DNA from: Candidatus Enterococcus murrayae | GTDB taxonomy: Bacteria; Bacillota; Bacilli; Lactobacillales; Enterococcaceae | Length of the DNA stretch: 64,000 bases | Reading direction: 5' to 3' | NCBI RefSeq assembly: GCF_017315985.1 | Contig: NZ_JAFLVR010000012.1 | Coordinates: forward strand, 1-64,000 | Shown here: piece after piece, positions 19,012 to 29,950 of the stretch | How the letters are laid out: each line of letters begins with the position of its first letter | Numbering within the stretch: position 1 is the stretch's first letter | Notes under the pieces: generated by a model | Told to the model about the DNA's origin: nothing | The model's input: the letters and a program-made list of their open reading frames with translations, nothing else | Databases searched by the model: none | Translations under genes and position numbers: made by a program

Positions 19012-21378
19012 ATGCTGGAAAATGAACAATTTCAATTGGCTGTCGCAGAGGATGGTCACTTATCACAGCTGTATTTTAAAAATGACCCGTATCATATGAA
19101 CTGGGTGATCGAGGAAAATTATCTGAATGAAGTAGGCTATAATGATAGTGAAAAGCTATTTGGACATTTCGATCTAACTGTGAATGGAGAAAAGCTGCAG
19201 AGCACGCGAACGCTGCCTGAAATTACTAAAACCACAAAGGCGATCAGCGTGAACTATCGGTTCAATAATGTAAGCGTGAACATGAAGTATGAGCTGGAAA
19301 AACAGTTAAATTGGGAAATTGAACTGATGAACGAAACGCAGCAAGCTCTAAAAATTGATGAGTTTGGTATTTGGGCAGCGTTAAGCTATGTGATGTTTCG
19401 CGATAAAAATGTCCTGCGAAACATTCATGATTCTGCTGCCGTTTTTCCATCAATCTCAACGAATTACACGAAAATCAATGCTGTTCGTCGCGATAACCAG
19501 GGCGGTAATTTAGGAATCTACCAAACAAAGGGAGAGACTCGCTCGATCGGAACCTATTGTGTATACGAAAATCTCTTTTTTGAAAATGTTTCTCCCTCAT
19601 TAGACGGGTTATTATTTCACAAGTTGATTTTAGCCGGCGGGTACCCAGAGAATTTTGAAAATCGAGACTGGATATATTCCAAAGAGGGGCTGACCCTCAA
19701 CGGAGGAGAAACAAAAAAATGGTGCTATGCGTTGGCAAGGAATAAGGATCAGGAAGAATTTTATCAAATAGGTTTGGCGCTGGCACATCCTAAAATCACT
19801 TATACACCGTTAAATGTTCTAGGAAAACCTGTACGAATCACCGTGGAACTACCGAGTAATTTGCAAATTGAACAAATACACGTTCATTATTGTGAAGAGA
19901 ATGAATTACACAAAGACGTACTGAATTCCAAAAAAGAAAGTAATGGAAAACAGGTAATTACCTTCAGACCAGAATGCTTAGGTGAACACAAAATCGTTTT
20001 TAGCTTTACTGATGGGAGCGAAGATTTTGTGGTTCTAAATGTCATGAACGAGTTAGCAACAGTGATTGAGGAGCGCGCAGCATATATCTGTGATGCGCTA
20101 TACAGCGGGCAGTCTGGAGCTGTCCCCTATTCATTCGAACCCGTATCAAATCAAGGCGAGTCGTTAGGGAAGCTGAATTTAGTACTTAAGAAGAACTTAT
20201 TAGGAAAGCTTGATATTGAGCAGGTTCGAAAGGTTGAAGAAAGCGCTGTTCGGTACGTGAGACCTAAATGGTTTGTTGACGGGGATTTCACTCAGCCGCA
20301 AAAACTATATGGAGACTTTTATCGCTGTATGGATTTTGAATACATTGGGCATCTTTTTTACCTGCTTTCAGAGTTTGAGGATGATATTCTTCAATTGCAT
20401 ACGAGTGAGGTCTACTTGAGTTGGGCCGCGGATGTATTCGATCTGCGAGTGAATCCCGAGCTTCATCAGGATTCTCGAGGCAAAGAAGAAGCACAAATGT
20501 TGGGTGTTTATTTCCTGTATATTCAAGACCTATTAAAAAAATTGAAGAGATATGGCCTCACGGAAAAATATGAAACCATCAACAGACTTTGGGAGAAGGT
20601 CACTCATCGAGTCGACAGTGAAACATTAACATATAAAGCCGCTATCACCGAACATTTCTACGACAACGCGGGATTTGGACCAACTGCTGGTGCACTGAGT
20701 GAAGTCGGGTTAAAGGAAAGTGCAGAAAAATATGGGGAGCTGCTGCTGGCGAATATCGGCTATTCGAATGATTTTCGAGCACAAAATGCCGATCGCTGGT
20801 GGGAAGCATTGACCTATATGATTCACTCTCTATGGGGTGGAGTCACTGCTTCGGCTGCTTTCAAGGTGTTTGAAAAGCTGAAGAACCCAGCCTATTTAGA
20901 GGCGAGTTATCGAGCAACTGCCGGCATATTGTATTGCTACGACACGCATTCATCTACGACTCTGCCGTTGGAAAAGGGAATGGCGGCATCAACGTATGCC
21001 GTTGCCGGACCGCATCTGAATCGACCAGATTTATCCAGAGAACGATTTGGTCAAGCAACATTCTGGCGCGATGGCGGAATTTTCAGTCGTTTGTTCGAAA
21101 ACGATAGTCAAACGCCAGACTGGGATATGGGTGAAGAGCTGGTAGCTTACATGGAAAGCTTTGGGCAAAAAACATTTATTCTTAAGCAGTCGGACGGTAT
21201 ACAAGTAATCAATGGCAGCTTTGAAGAATTTGATGATAACTATCGAGTGGTTAGCTTTGCGCCATTCATTCAATCGTATTATTTGATAGATAATGACAGT
21301 ATTCGAGAACTGAAGGAAACGAGCCAAGAGCTGATTTTGAAAAAGAAAGATTTATGGCAATTGGAGTCCATCAGATGA
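19012..21378 (+). CDS. Large unassigned enzyme-like protein, probable glycoside-active enzyme
   Basis: 788 residues, cytoplasmic, no signal peptide. I do not recognise the family with certainty; the architecture recalls DUF5695-type (GH154-like) proteins. The first 350 residues or so look like beta-sandwich domains. The rest, from about 360, is helical and rich in aromatic and acidic motifs, for example VDGDF, YGDFYRCMDFEYIGH, GFGPTAGALSE and ADRWWEALTYMIHSLWGG, as in (alpha/alpha) toroid glycosidases or lyases. Operon partners are an AraC regulator and a GPH symporter. GPH symporters carry beta-glucuronides among other substrates, so a uronide-active enzyme is possible, but the reaction is unknown. 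GAGGGGG precedes the ATG. Confidence 0.7.
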   Translation: MLENEQFQLAVAEDGHLSQLYFKNDPYHMNWVIEENYLNEVGYNDSEKLFGHFDLTVNGEKLQSTRTLPEITKTTKAISVNYRFNNVSVNMKYELEKQLNWEIELMNETQQALKIDEFGIWAALSYVMFRDKNVLRNIHDSAAVFPSISTNYTKINAVRRDNQGGNLGIYQTKGETRSIGTYCVYENLFFENVSPSLDGLLFHKLILAGGYPENFENRDWIYSKEGLTLNGGETKKWCYALARNKDQEEFYQIGLALAHPKITYTPLNVLGKPVRITVELPSNLQIEQIHVHYCEENELHKDVLNSKKESNGKQVITFRPECLGEHKIVFSFTDGSEDFVVLNVMNELATVIEERAAYICDALYSGQSGAVPYSFEPVSNQGESLGKLNLVLKKNLLGKLDIEQVRKVEESAVRYVRPKWFVDGDFTQPQKLYGDFYRCMDFEYIGHLFYLLSEFEDDILQLHTSEVYLSWAADVFDLRVNPELHQDSRGKEEAQMLGVYFLYIQDLLKKLKRYGLTEKYETINRLWEKVTHRVDSETLTYKAAITEHFYDNAGFGPTAGALSEVGLKESAEKYGELLLANIGYSNDFRAQNADRWWEALTYMIHSLWGGVTASAAFKVFEKLKNPAYLEASYRATAGILYCYDTHSSTTLPLEKGMAASTYAVAGPHLNRPDLSRERFGQATFWRDGGIFSRLFENDSQTPDWDMGEELVAYMESFGQKTFILKQSDGIQVINGSFEEFDDNYRVVSFAPFIQSYYLIDNDSIRELKETSQELILKKKDLWQLESIR

Positions 21379-21410
21379 TGAAGTAAAACGTTAAGAGAGG
21401 AGCGCGTGTT

Positions 21411-22283
21411 ATGTCAGGAGCAATCATTTCAATCTCGATCCCGCCATTTCCAGATTTTATCGAGGGCAACTATCGAGTGTTTCAAAAGGGTCAAAACCAT
21501 CCAAATCGTAAGGCTCTAGGTTACTTTGATTTGATTATAGTGAAAAAAGGCCGTCTCTTTTTAGTTGAAGATGATCAGCGCTTCGAAGTGAAGGAAAACG
21601 AGATGTTGATCCTGCTTCCTGACAAACACCACTACTCTTGGCAACCCGTTGAGGAAGAGACCGGTTTTTATTGGCTGCATTTCTATACGACGGCTCAATG
21701 GAAACAAGATTTTCGCCCAAGCCGGTTTATCTCTGATCTGCCTATCCCTGAGCTTCACTATCACCAGCGTTCATATACGTTGCACCTACAAAAACAGGCA
21801 ACGATTAAAGAACCGGAGATTCTGTTTGAGCTGATCCAGACGATCCTTGATAGCACAGTAGCAGAATCTGGAGAGCAACATGATATTTGGCAGACAGAAG
21901 AGCTGTTTTTACGTTTTTTAAAGTTTATCGAAAATCAGGGGATCCATCGTGACCGTTTGACTGTGCTTGCTGAACAAGTGCAGCTGTTTCTAGAAAATAA
22001 TTATGAGAAGCCGGTCACGAATCAATTGCTGGAAGATCATTTTCACTTGCACAGCAATTACATTTCCACAGCGATGAAAAAGACCTTTGGAAAGACCCCG
22101 TTAGAGGTTTTAGCTGAAATCCGTTTGGAACGCGCCAAACAATACTTACTTCGTTCAGATTTGGATATTCAACAAATTTCAACGATGGTGGGCTTCAATT
22201 CAGAAATCTATTTTTCGAATCGATTTAAAAAACTAGAAGGACTTTCTCCTCAACATTTTCGTAATAAATATAAGGAGCACTGA
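21411..22283 (+). CDS. AraC-family regulator within the 788-residue protein/GPH operon
   Basis: 290 residues. The N-terminal cupin domain has GYFDLIIVKKGRLFLVED and HHYSWQPVEEETGFYWLHF. The C-terminal helix-turn-helix pair (about 190-285) ends with ISTMVGFNSEIYFSNRFKKLEGLSPQHFR. It starts 32 bp after the preceding gene with GAGAGGAG and is followed 23 bp later by the GPH gene, so it is part of the operon it probably controls. The upstream perfect cre box would repress all three. Confidence 0.87.
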   Translation: MSGAIISISIPPFPDFIEGNYRVFQKGQNHPNRKALGYFDLIIVKKGRLFLVEDDQRFEVKENEMLILLPDKHHYSWQPVEEETGFYWLHFYTTAQWKQDFRPSRFISDLPIPELHYHQRSYTLHLQKQATIKEPEILFELIQTILDSTVAESGEQHDIWQTEELFLRFLKFIENQGIHRDRLTVLAEQVQLFLENNYEKPVTNQLLEDHFHLHSNYISTAMKKTFGKTPLEVLAEIRLERAKQYLLRSDLDIQQISTMVGFNSEIYFSNRFKKLEGLSPQHFRNKYKEH

Positions 22284-22306
22284 TATTTAATTAAGGAGAG
22301 AATTTT

Positions 22307-23689
22307 ATGGAGCATACAAATGCGAACGATGCAGCAACAACTGAAAAGAAGGGCTTAACTTTAAACAATCGTTTAGCCTATGCAGGTACAGATGCTGCTG
22401 GGAATTTACTGTATTGTACCTTGACCAGTTTTATCAATTTCTTCCATACAGATGTTTTTGGTCTTTCAATCGGCACTGCGGCGACGATCGCTTTGCTGGT
22501 TCGGATTATTAATACGGCAACCGTACCATTATGGGGCTTAGCGATAGATAAAACAAAATCAAAGTATGGCAAAGCACGTCCTTGGTTTGCTCGTTTGGCC
22601 ATTCCGTTTGGTGTTTTTATGGCATTGACTTTCTTAACACCTAGCTTAACTGGAACAGCAAAAGTAGCATACGCTGTTTTCACTTATTTGACTACTAGTA
22701 TTTTATACACCGGGATATCGACACCAATCACGGCAATTCTTCCCAATTTGAGTAATGATTCGCTGGAAAGAACCAAGCTTAATTCCTTTCGGATGATTGG
22801 CGGGAATGTCGGGTATTTTATGACGGCAACATTTACATTAACCCTAGTTTCTGTCTTAGGCGGAGCGAATCGCCAGAGAGGCTTCTTTTTGACAGTTGCT
22901 ATCTATGCGATCGTTTCAATTGCGATGTTTTTCTATGCCTTTAAAAACACGAAGGAAATCAACTCTGAGGCAGCCGGTAAAAGTCTGCCTGTACGTGAAA
23001 GCTTCAAAGCGCTTAAAGGAAACTGGCCGTGGGTGATCATCGTTTTAGGCAGTATGTGCTATTGGCTGGGAAATTCGACTAGAACCTCATCTCTGATTTA
23101 TTATGCTCGTTATAACTTAGGAAATGAAAATTATGTTTCAGTATTGAATGGCTTAGTTTTAACTCAAATGATTGGAGTAATCTTTATCCCATTCCTAGTG
23201 AAACGATTTTCGAAAACACAAACGATGATGATCGGATTGTGTACAGCAGCAGTTGGCCAAGTGATGTTAGGGCTGGCGGGGAACAATTTCCCATTGGTGG
23301 CCTCTATGTGGGTAGTGACGAGTATTGGTACAGGAATGGCTGTCTCTATGCCATTTGCCATGCTGTCAGACACGGTTGATTATGGAGAGTACAAAACTGG
23401 AATTCGAGCCAGCGGATTTTTGACCGCAGTCGGAAGTGCAGTTGGTTTACAGGTTGGAACAGGGTTTGGCGATTTCATTCCGTTGAAGCTGATGCAGCAT
23501 TTCGGCTATGTAGCAAATCAGACACAGACAGAAGCAGCTTTAGGAGCGATTAAATTTGGCTTTTCCTATTTACCAGCGATTTTCTTTGTGGCTGGTGCGA
23601 TAATCATGATAAGCTATTTCAAATTTGAAAAAAATGAAGCCGCGATTATCCAAGAGCTGGAGCGAAAACGTCAAACAGAGAGTGCATAA
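22307..23689 (+). CDS. GPH-family glycoside:cation symporter
   Basis: 460 residues, about 12 membrane helices. GPH motifs include AYAGTDAAGNLLYC in helix 1, SKYGKARPW in the first cytoplasmic loop, and LSDTVDYGEYKTGIRASGF in the second half. It should import the substrate of the unassigned enzyme at 19012. TTAAGGAGAG precedes the ATG. A strong terminator follows, closing a three-gene operon. Confidence 0.9.
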   Translation: MEHTNANDAATTEKKGLTLNNRLAYAGTDAAGNLLYCTLTSFINFFHTDVFGLSIGTAATIALLVRIINTATVPLWGLAIDKTKSKYGKARPWFARLAIPFGVFMALTFLTPSLTGTAKVAYAVFTYLTTSILYTGISTPITAILPNLSNDSLERTKLNSFRMIGGNVGYFMTATFTLTLVSVLGGANRQRGFFLTVAIYAIVSIAMFFYAFKNTKEINSEAAGKSLPVRESFKALKGNWPWVIIVLGSMCYWLGNSTRTSSLIYYARYNLGNENYVSVLNGLVLTQMIGVIFIPFLVKRFSKTQTMMIGLCTAAVGQVMLGLAGNNFPLVASMWVVTSIGTGMAVSMPFAMLSDTVDYGEYKTGIRASGFLTAVGSAVGLQVGTGFGDFIPLKLMQHFGYVANQTQTEAALGAIKFGFSYLPAIFFVAGAIIMISYFKFEKNEAAIIQELERKRQTESA

Positions 23690-23726
23690 TAACGAAGGAT
23701 ATCCCAGTTATTTTCTTTAGAATCAG

Positions 23727-23762
23727 AGTGTCATCATGAACATGTGATGACGCTTTTTTTTG
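23727..23762 (+). terminator. Terminator after the second GPH operon
   Basis: Arms 23727-23736 and 23745-23754 form a 10-bp stem with one G-U pair and an 8-base loop, followed by eight or more T. Confidence 0.9.
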
Positions 23763-23834
23763 CTTCTACATTTTAATTAAATAACTCCATTCAAATAGTT
23801 TATTTTTTATTAAAATAATTGTTCGTATTTTCTA

Positions 23835-23893
23835 TTTACAATTTTTTTAGTTAATGGTTATTATTAAATTATAAAAAAATGAAAACGTTTTTT
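23835..23893 (+). promoter_or_regulatory. Promoter and cre-like box of the orphan hypothetical gene
   Basis: TTTACA (23835-23840) and TTATTA (23858-23863) are 17 bp apart. ATGAAAACGTTTTTT at 23879-23893 fits the cre consensus with one mismatch (position 14). The cre box covers an in-frame ATG at 23879, which argues that translation starts later, at 23915. Confidence 0.55.
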
Positions 23894-23914
23894 CGGGGAT
23901 GGGGGATTGGAAAT

Positions 23915-25006
23915 ATGGATGCGGTGAAATTAGGTTCGAGACAAATATTTTTGATGAAAAAGGAGAGCTTGACGAAAAGGGTGCAGGATTTTTACGCCAG
24001 TACTAATAATAATGAGCGTTTGATTCAGTTTATGGTGGCTATTCTTGTACGAAATTCTCTTAGTCAGGGAATCTTTACGGAGCAGCTGAAGGAGTTGATT
24101 CGAGAGGTTTATCTGACCGCCGAGCCGAATGACACAATGCGTCGCTGTAGTCCGTTTTTCAAGCGTTGCTTTAGCGGAAGCGAATGGAAGGGACTCATAA
24201 AGAAACTCTTCAAGAATGAGTCGAATTATTTCGCCAATACCGAAGAAGCACGCTTTTATAATAACTATTTAGGAAGTGAAGGGACTCTTAAAAATCACAG
24301 AGAGGACCTTATTTATCATGTGGAATCGGTGTTTGAAGACGCCGAAGGGAAAAAGCACAAACTAACGATTCCTGACACAGATCCCACCAAAAGTGAAGAG
24401 CAGACCGTGAATATTTTACGGACCTTGTCTCTCTTGACGGTTTTTGAAAATGCCGGCGTAAGAAAATTCGTTGAATATGTCAGCTACAAGACACCGGGGC
24501 TGACTATCGCGTCTGCCCACAATAGTCGCAAGGAGAAGAAAGCGGCTCAAGCGTCACAGACGAAGAACGTGCCGGAAGCTGCCACCCAAGCACCACAGCA
24601 GGAAAAGGAGCAAAAGCAGTTCGTTCAAAGCATCGCAAACAAAAAAGAAACAGGTCAACTATTACCGGCTGACCGTGAAACCCGTCATACCCAAGCCCCG
24701 AGGGAAGAATTGCGCTCAGAAGCGCAAGACGATACTCGCGATTCATTACCAGAAACAAACGGAAATGACTCGGCTTCACCAATGAATTCCCCGACCTCAG
24801 ATGGAGAGAAAGGGCGAGAAAATCTCCAGCCCGCCACAAAGAAAAAGCCGAATAAACCGGCGGAATTGCCGAAAAGGCCAGACACCTCCTACATGCGCTA
24901 TGGTAAAAGCGAGGCCCAGATAGAAGAGGAACGGGAAAACAAACGCTTGCAACGAGAAGCCGACAGGAAGAACGGTAAAAAGAAGAAAAGGAAAAAGCGG
25001 AAGTAA
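23915..25006 (+). CDS. Hypothetical protein with helical N-terminus and long charged, Lys-rich tail
   Basis: About 363 residues from the ATG at 23915, which has GGGGGA nine bases upstream; an earlier ATG at 23879 lies inside a cre-like box. I do not recognise the family. Residues 1 to about 190 look globular and helical. From about 195 the protein is a low-complexity linker rich in Ala, Gln, Glu, Lys, Pro and Ser, ending in an extremely basic tail (KKKKRKKRK). There is no signal peptide or membrane helix. The tail region is visibly more GC-rich than its neighbours. The gene stands alone between a terminator and the bgl promoter. The basic tail would suit binding of nucleic acid or of acidic polymers, which is only inference. 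Confidence 0.6.
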   Translation: MDAVKLGSRQIFLMKKESLTKRVQDFYASTNNNERLIQFMVAILVRNSLSQGIFTEQLKELIREVYLTAEPNDTMRRCSPFFKRCFSGSEWKGLIKKLFKNESNYFANTEEARFYNNYLGSEGTLKNHREDLIYHVESVFEDAEGKKHKLTIPDTDPTKSEEQTVNILRTLSLLTVFENAGVRKFVEYVSYKTPGLTIASAHNSRKEKKAAQASQTKNVPEAATQAPQQEKEQKQFVQSIANKKETGQLLPADRETRHTQAPREELRSEAQDDTRDSLPETNGNDSASPMNSPTSDGEKGRENLQPATKKKPNKPAELPKRPDTSYMRYGKSEAQIEEERENKRLQREADRKNGKKKKRKKRK

Positions 25007-25269
25007 TTGAGTAATGACTCCGTTTAATTCAAGCAATGGCATGATTGAAAAAAGGTGAGTCAATCAAGCTTCTTTAGTATGGGCAAAAATAGTCCAAAAG
25101 TTTCTTTGAATAAAGTTTCATTCGTTAAAATGGCTTGAGTATTTTTCTGAATGATTCTTTCTACTTATAAGATCAATACTATTTATTAGTTGGTGAAAAA
25201 ATGTCAATTACTTAATAAAATGGCGTCTGCTCTGAGTTTTTTAATAGTCTTTGTTTTACCTAAAATAAA
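25007..25269 (+). other. Intergenic region between hypothetical gene and bgl promoter
   Basis: About 260 bp. One 7-bp inverted repeat (TGATTGA/TCAATCA, about 25042-25066) follows the hypothetical gene but lacks a T run, so it is a poor terminator. Nothing else is supported. Confidence 0.3.
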
Positions 25270-25300
25270 TGTTGACGCTTTCTTAATTCTGTTATATACT
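25270..25300 (+). promoter_or_regulatory. Sigma-A promoter of the bglP-bglA-licT operon with a weak cre box
   Basis: TTGACG (25272-25277), a 17-bp spacer and TATACT (25295-25300) make a near-consensus promoter. On the minus strand, 25284-25270 matches the cre consensus with two mismatches and covers the -35, suggesting catabolite repression as well as antitermination. Confidence 0.8.
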
Positions 25301-25314
25301 TTGGCCAACGGAAT

Positions 25315-25350
25315 ATTAGGCGTGTTACTACGTAATAGTAGGCATAACCG
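25315..25350 (+). promoter_or_regulatory. RAT antiterminator RNA site for LicT
   Basis: The segment contains GTGTTACTACGTAATAGTAG and then GGCATAACC. This matches the layout of RAT sites of BglG/LicT regulons, where imperfectly paired arms fold into a hairpin that overlaps the 5' arm of the adjacent terminator. The matching antiterminator protein is encoded as the third gene of the operon. Confidence 0.85.
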
Positions 25351-25395
25351 AGTTGAGTCATTCTCTTTGGGGGAATGATTCGATTCGGTTTTTTT
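25346..25395 (+). terminator. Conditional terminator in the bgl leader
   Basis: The arm from 25346 pairs with 25373-25390 through a long, slightly imperfect stem, followed by seven T. Its first bases are shared with the RAT hairpin, so the two structures exclude each other. Confidence 0.88.
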
Positions 25396-25420
25396 GTTGA
25401 AAAAAATGGAGGCGAAAAAA

Positions 25421-28706
<3,286 letters not shown>

Positions 28707-28717
28707 GAGAATGCAGA

Positions 28718-29569
28718 ATGATTATCAGAAAAATACTAAATCCTAATACTATCTTAGCAGCAGATGATGAGCAGCAGGAGTATGTCTTTTTTGGGAAGGG
28801 AATTGGATACAGTCGAAAGATTGGGCAAACGGTCGATGATGAGGATGTGAATCGGGTGTTCATTCCCGTGGATAATCGACAAATTCAAGAGTATCTGCGG
28901 TTGTTTGACTCGATTCCAGCAGTCTATTTTGATATTACGCAACAAATTATCAAGAGAGCCGAAGAATTATTGGATACACGTTTGAATACCAGTGTTTTCT
29001 TTACTCTAAGCGATCATTTGAATTTCTCTGTTGAAAGGTACAAAAATGGGTTGAACATTCTTAATCGAGTGTACTGGGAAATTAAAAACTATTATCCAAA
29101 AGAATTTTCAGTGGGAGAATTTGCGTTAAAACTGGTAAAAAAGGAATTAGGACAAGTTCTGCCACCAGAAGAGGCGGCGAATATCGCTTTCCATATTATC
29201 AATGCTCAAAATGTGGATACGTCTACTAGCAAAGGGATGGATTACGCAAAGCTAGTTGGTGGAATCTCAGATATTGTTAAGTATGAACTTAAAACGGATT
29301 TTGAGCGTGAAGATGTTCATTATCAACGGTTTATAACACATCTGAAGTTCTTTGTAGAACGCTATTTTGAAGGAAAAATGATTACGGAAAATGATACAGG
29401 ACTTTTTGAACAAGTTGCGCTTCTTTACCCTAAAGCGTTAACTGTAGCCTATAACGTGAAAGATTATGTAGAAATTGTAAATAGCAATAAAATCACAAAG
29501 GAAGAAGTTGCCTATTTGACGATTCATATTAATCGATTAATGACTAATAAAAAATTGGAAGGAAACTAG
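28718..29569 (+). CDS. licT: BglG/LicT-family transcription antiterminator
   Basis: 283 residues, full length. The RNA-binding CAT domain (1-55) is followed by PRD1 (about 65-170) and PRD2 (about 171-283). The four regulatory histidines are present: His100 in SDHLNFS, His159 in AFHIIN, His208 in THLKFF and His270 in TIHINR. It should bind the RAT RNA at 25315 when beta-glucoside is present and HPr-phosphate is available, allowing read-through of the terminator at 25346. It is the last gene of the operon and therefore autoregulated. Confidence 0.95.
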   Translation: MIIRKILNPNTILAADDEQQEYVFFGKGIGYSRKIGQTVDDEDVNRVFIPVDNRQIQEYLRLFDSIPAVYFDITQQIIKRAEELLDTRLNTSVFFTLSDHLNFSVERYKNGLNILNRVYWEIKNYYPKEFSVGEFALKLVKKELGQVLPPEEAANIAFHIINAQNVDTSTSKGMDYAKLVGGISDIVKYELKTDFEREDVHYQRFITHLKFFVERYFEGKMITENDTGLFEQVALLYPKALTVAYNVKDYVEIVNSNKITKEEVAYLTIHINRLMTNKKLEGN

Positions 29570-29600
29570 CCAAAGAATACGTAATTAGAAGCTCATTTAT

Positions 29601-29638
29601 GAGGTGTACAGAAAAAGGCAATTTTTTCTGTACACCTC
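29601..29638. repeat. Perfect 16-bp palindrome after licT
   Basis: Arms 29601-29616 and 29623-29638 pair perfectly around a 6-base loop. There is no T run after the stem on the plus strand; five T lie inside it. It may act as a terminator or 3' stabiliser for the bgl mRNA. Confidence 0.6.
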
Positions 29639-29889
29639 AAACATGAATAATAGAATAGTAGCTTAATCTATGAGTAGTGATCAAGTCTGAACCTTTAAAA
29701 TAATCCATATCAAATAAGTCAGATGTTTAATTGGAGATTCTAACCCCATCTTCAACTAGTAATTGTATAATCCTATAAAAACGCTTTGTATTTCTAGTAG
29801 TTTGAATATAAGTCAAACAAAAAATAGCTTTGCGTCATTCAATTTTAAGAATGACAGAGAAAAAACAGAGGAGCAACCAACCCTCCACT
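29639..29889 (+). promoter_or_regulatory. Leader and promoter region of the Mef-like exporter
   Basis: About 250 bp without a gene. TATAAT occurs near 29765 without a good -35. A short in-frame ATG-initiated peptide frame could begin near 29851 within the leader. I cannot place the transcription start with confidence. Confidence 0.3.
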
Positions 29890-29910
29890 AAGCCACCACT
29901 TGGCTTTTTT
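29890..29910 (+). terminator. Small hairpin with T run in the exporter leader (possible attenuator)
   Basis: AAGCCA (29890-29895) and TGGCTT (29901-29906) pair around a 5-base loop, followed by four more T. CCCTC just upstream (29881-29885) can also pair with GAGGG of the ribosome binding site (29940-29944). This looks like the attenuators seen before antibiotic-inducible genes, but is not proven. Confidence 0.4.
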
Positions 29911-29950
29911 CTAGTACACTTTTTTGGTGACAAGAAAGTGAGGGGATTTG

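Noticed and set aside
25190-25378. 62-codon open frame upstream of bglP
   Set aside because: It runs across the bgl promoter, the RAT site and the terminator, and its start has no good ribosome binding site; the regulatory reading explains the sequence better.
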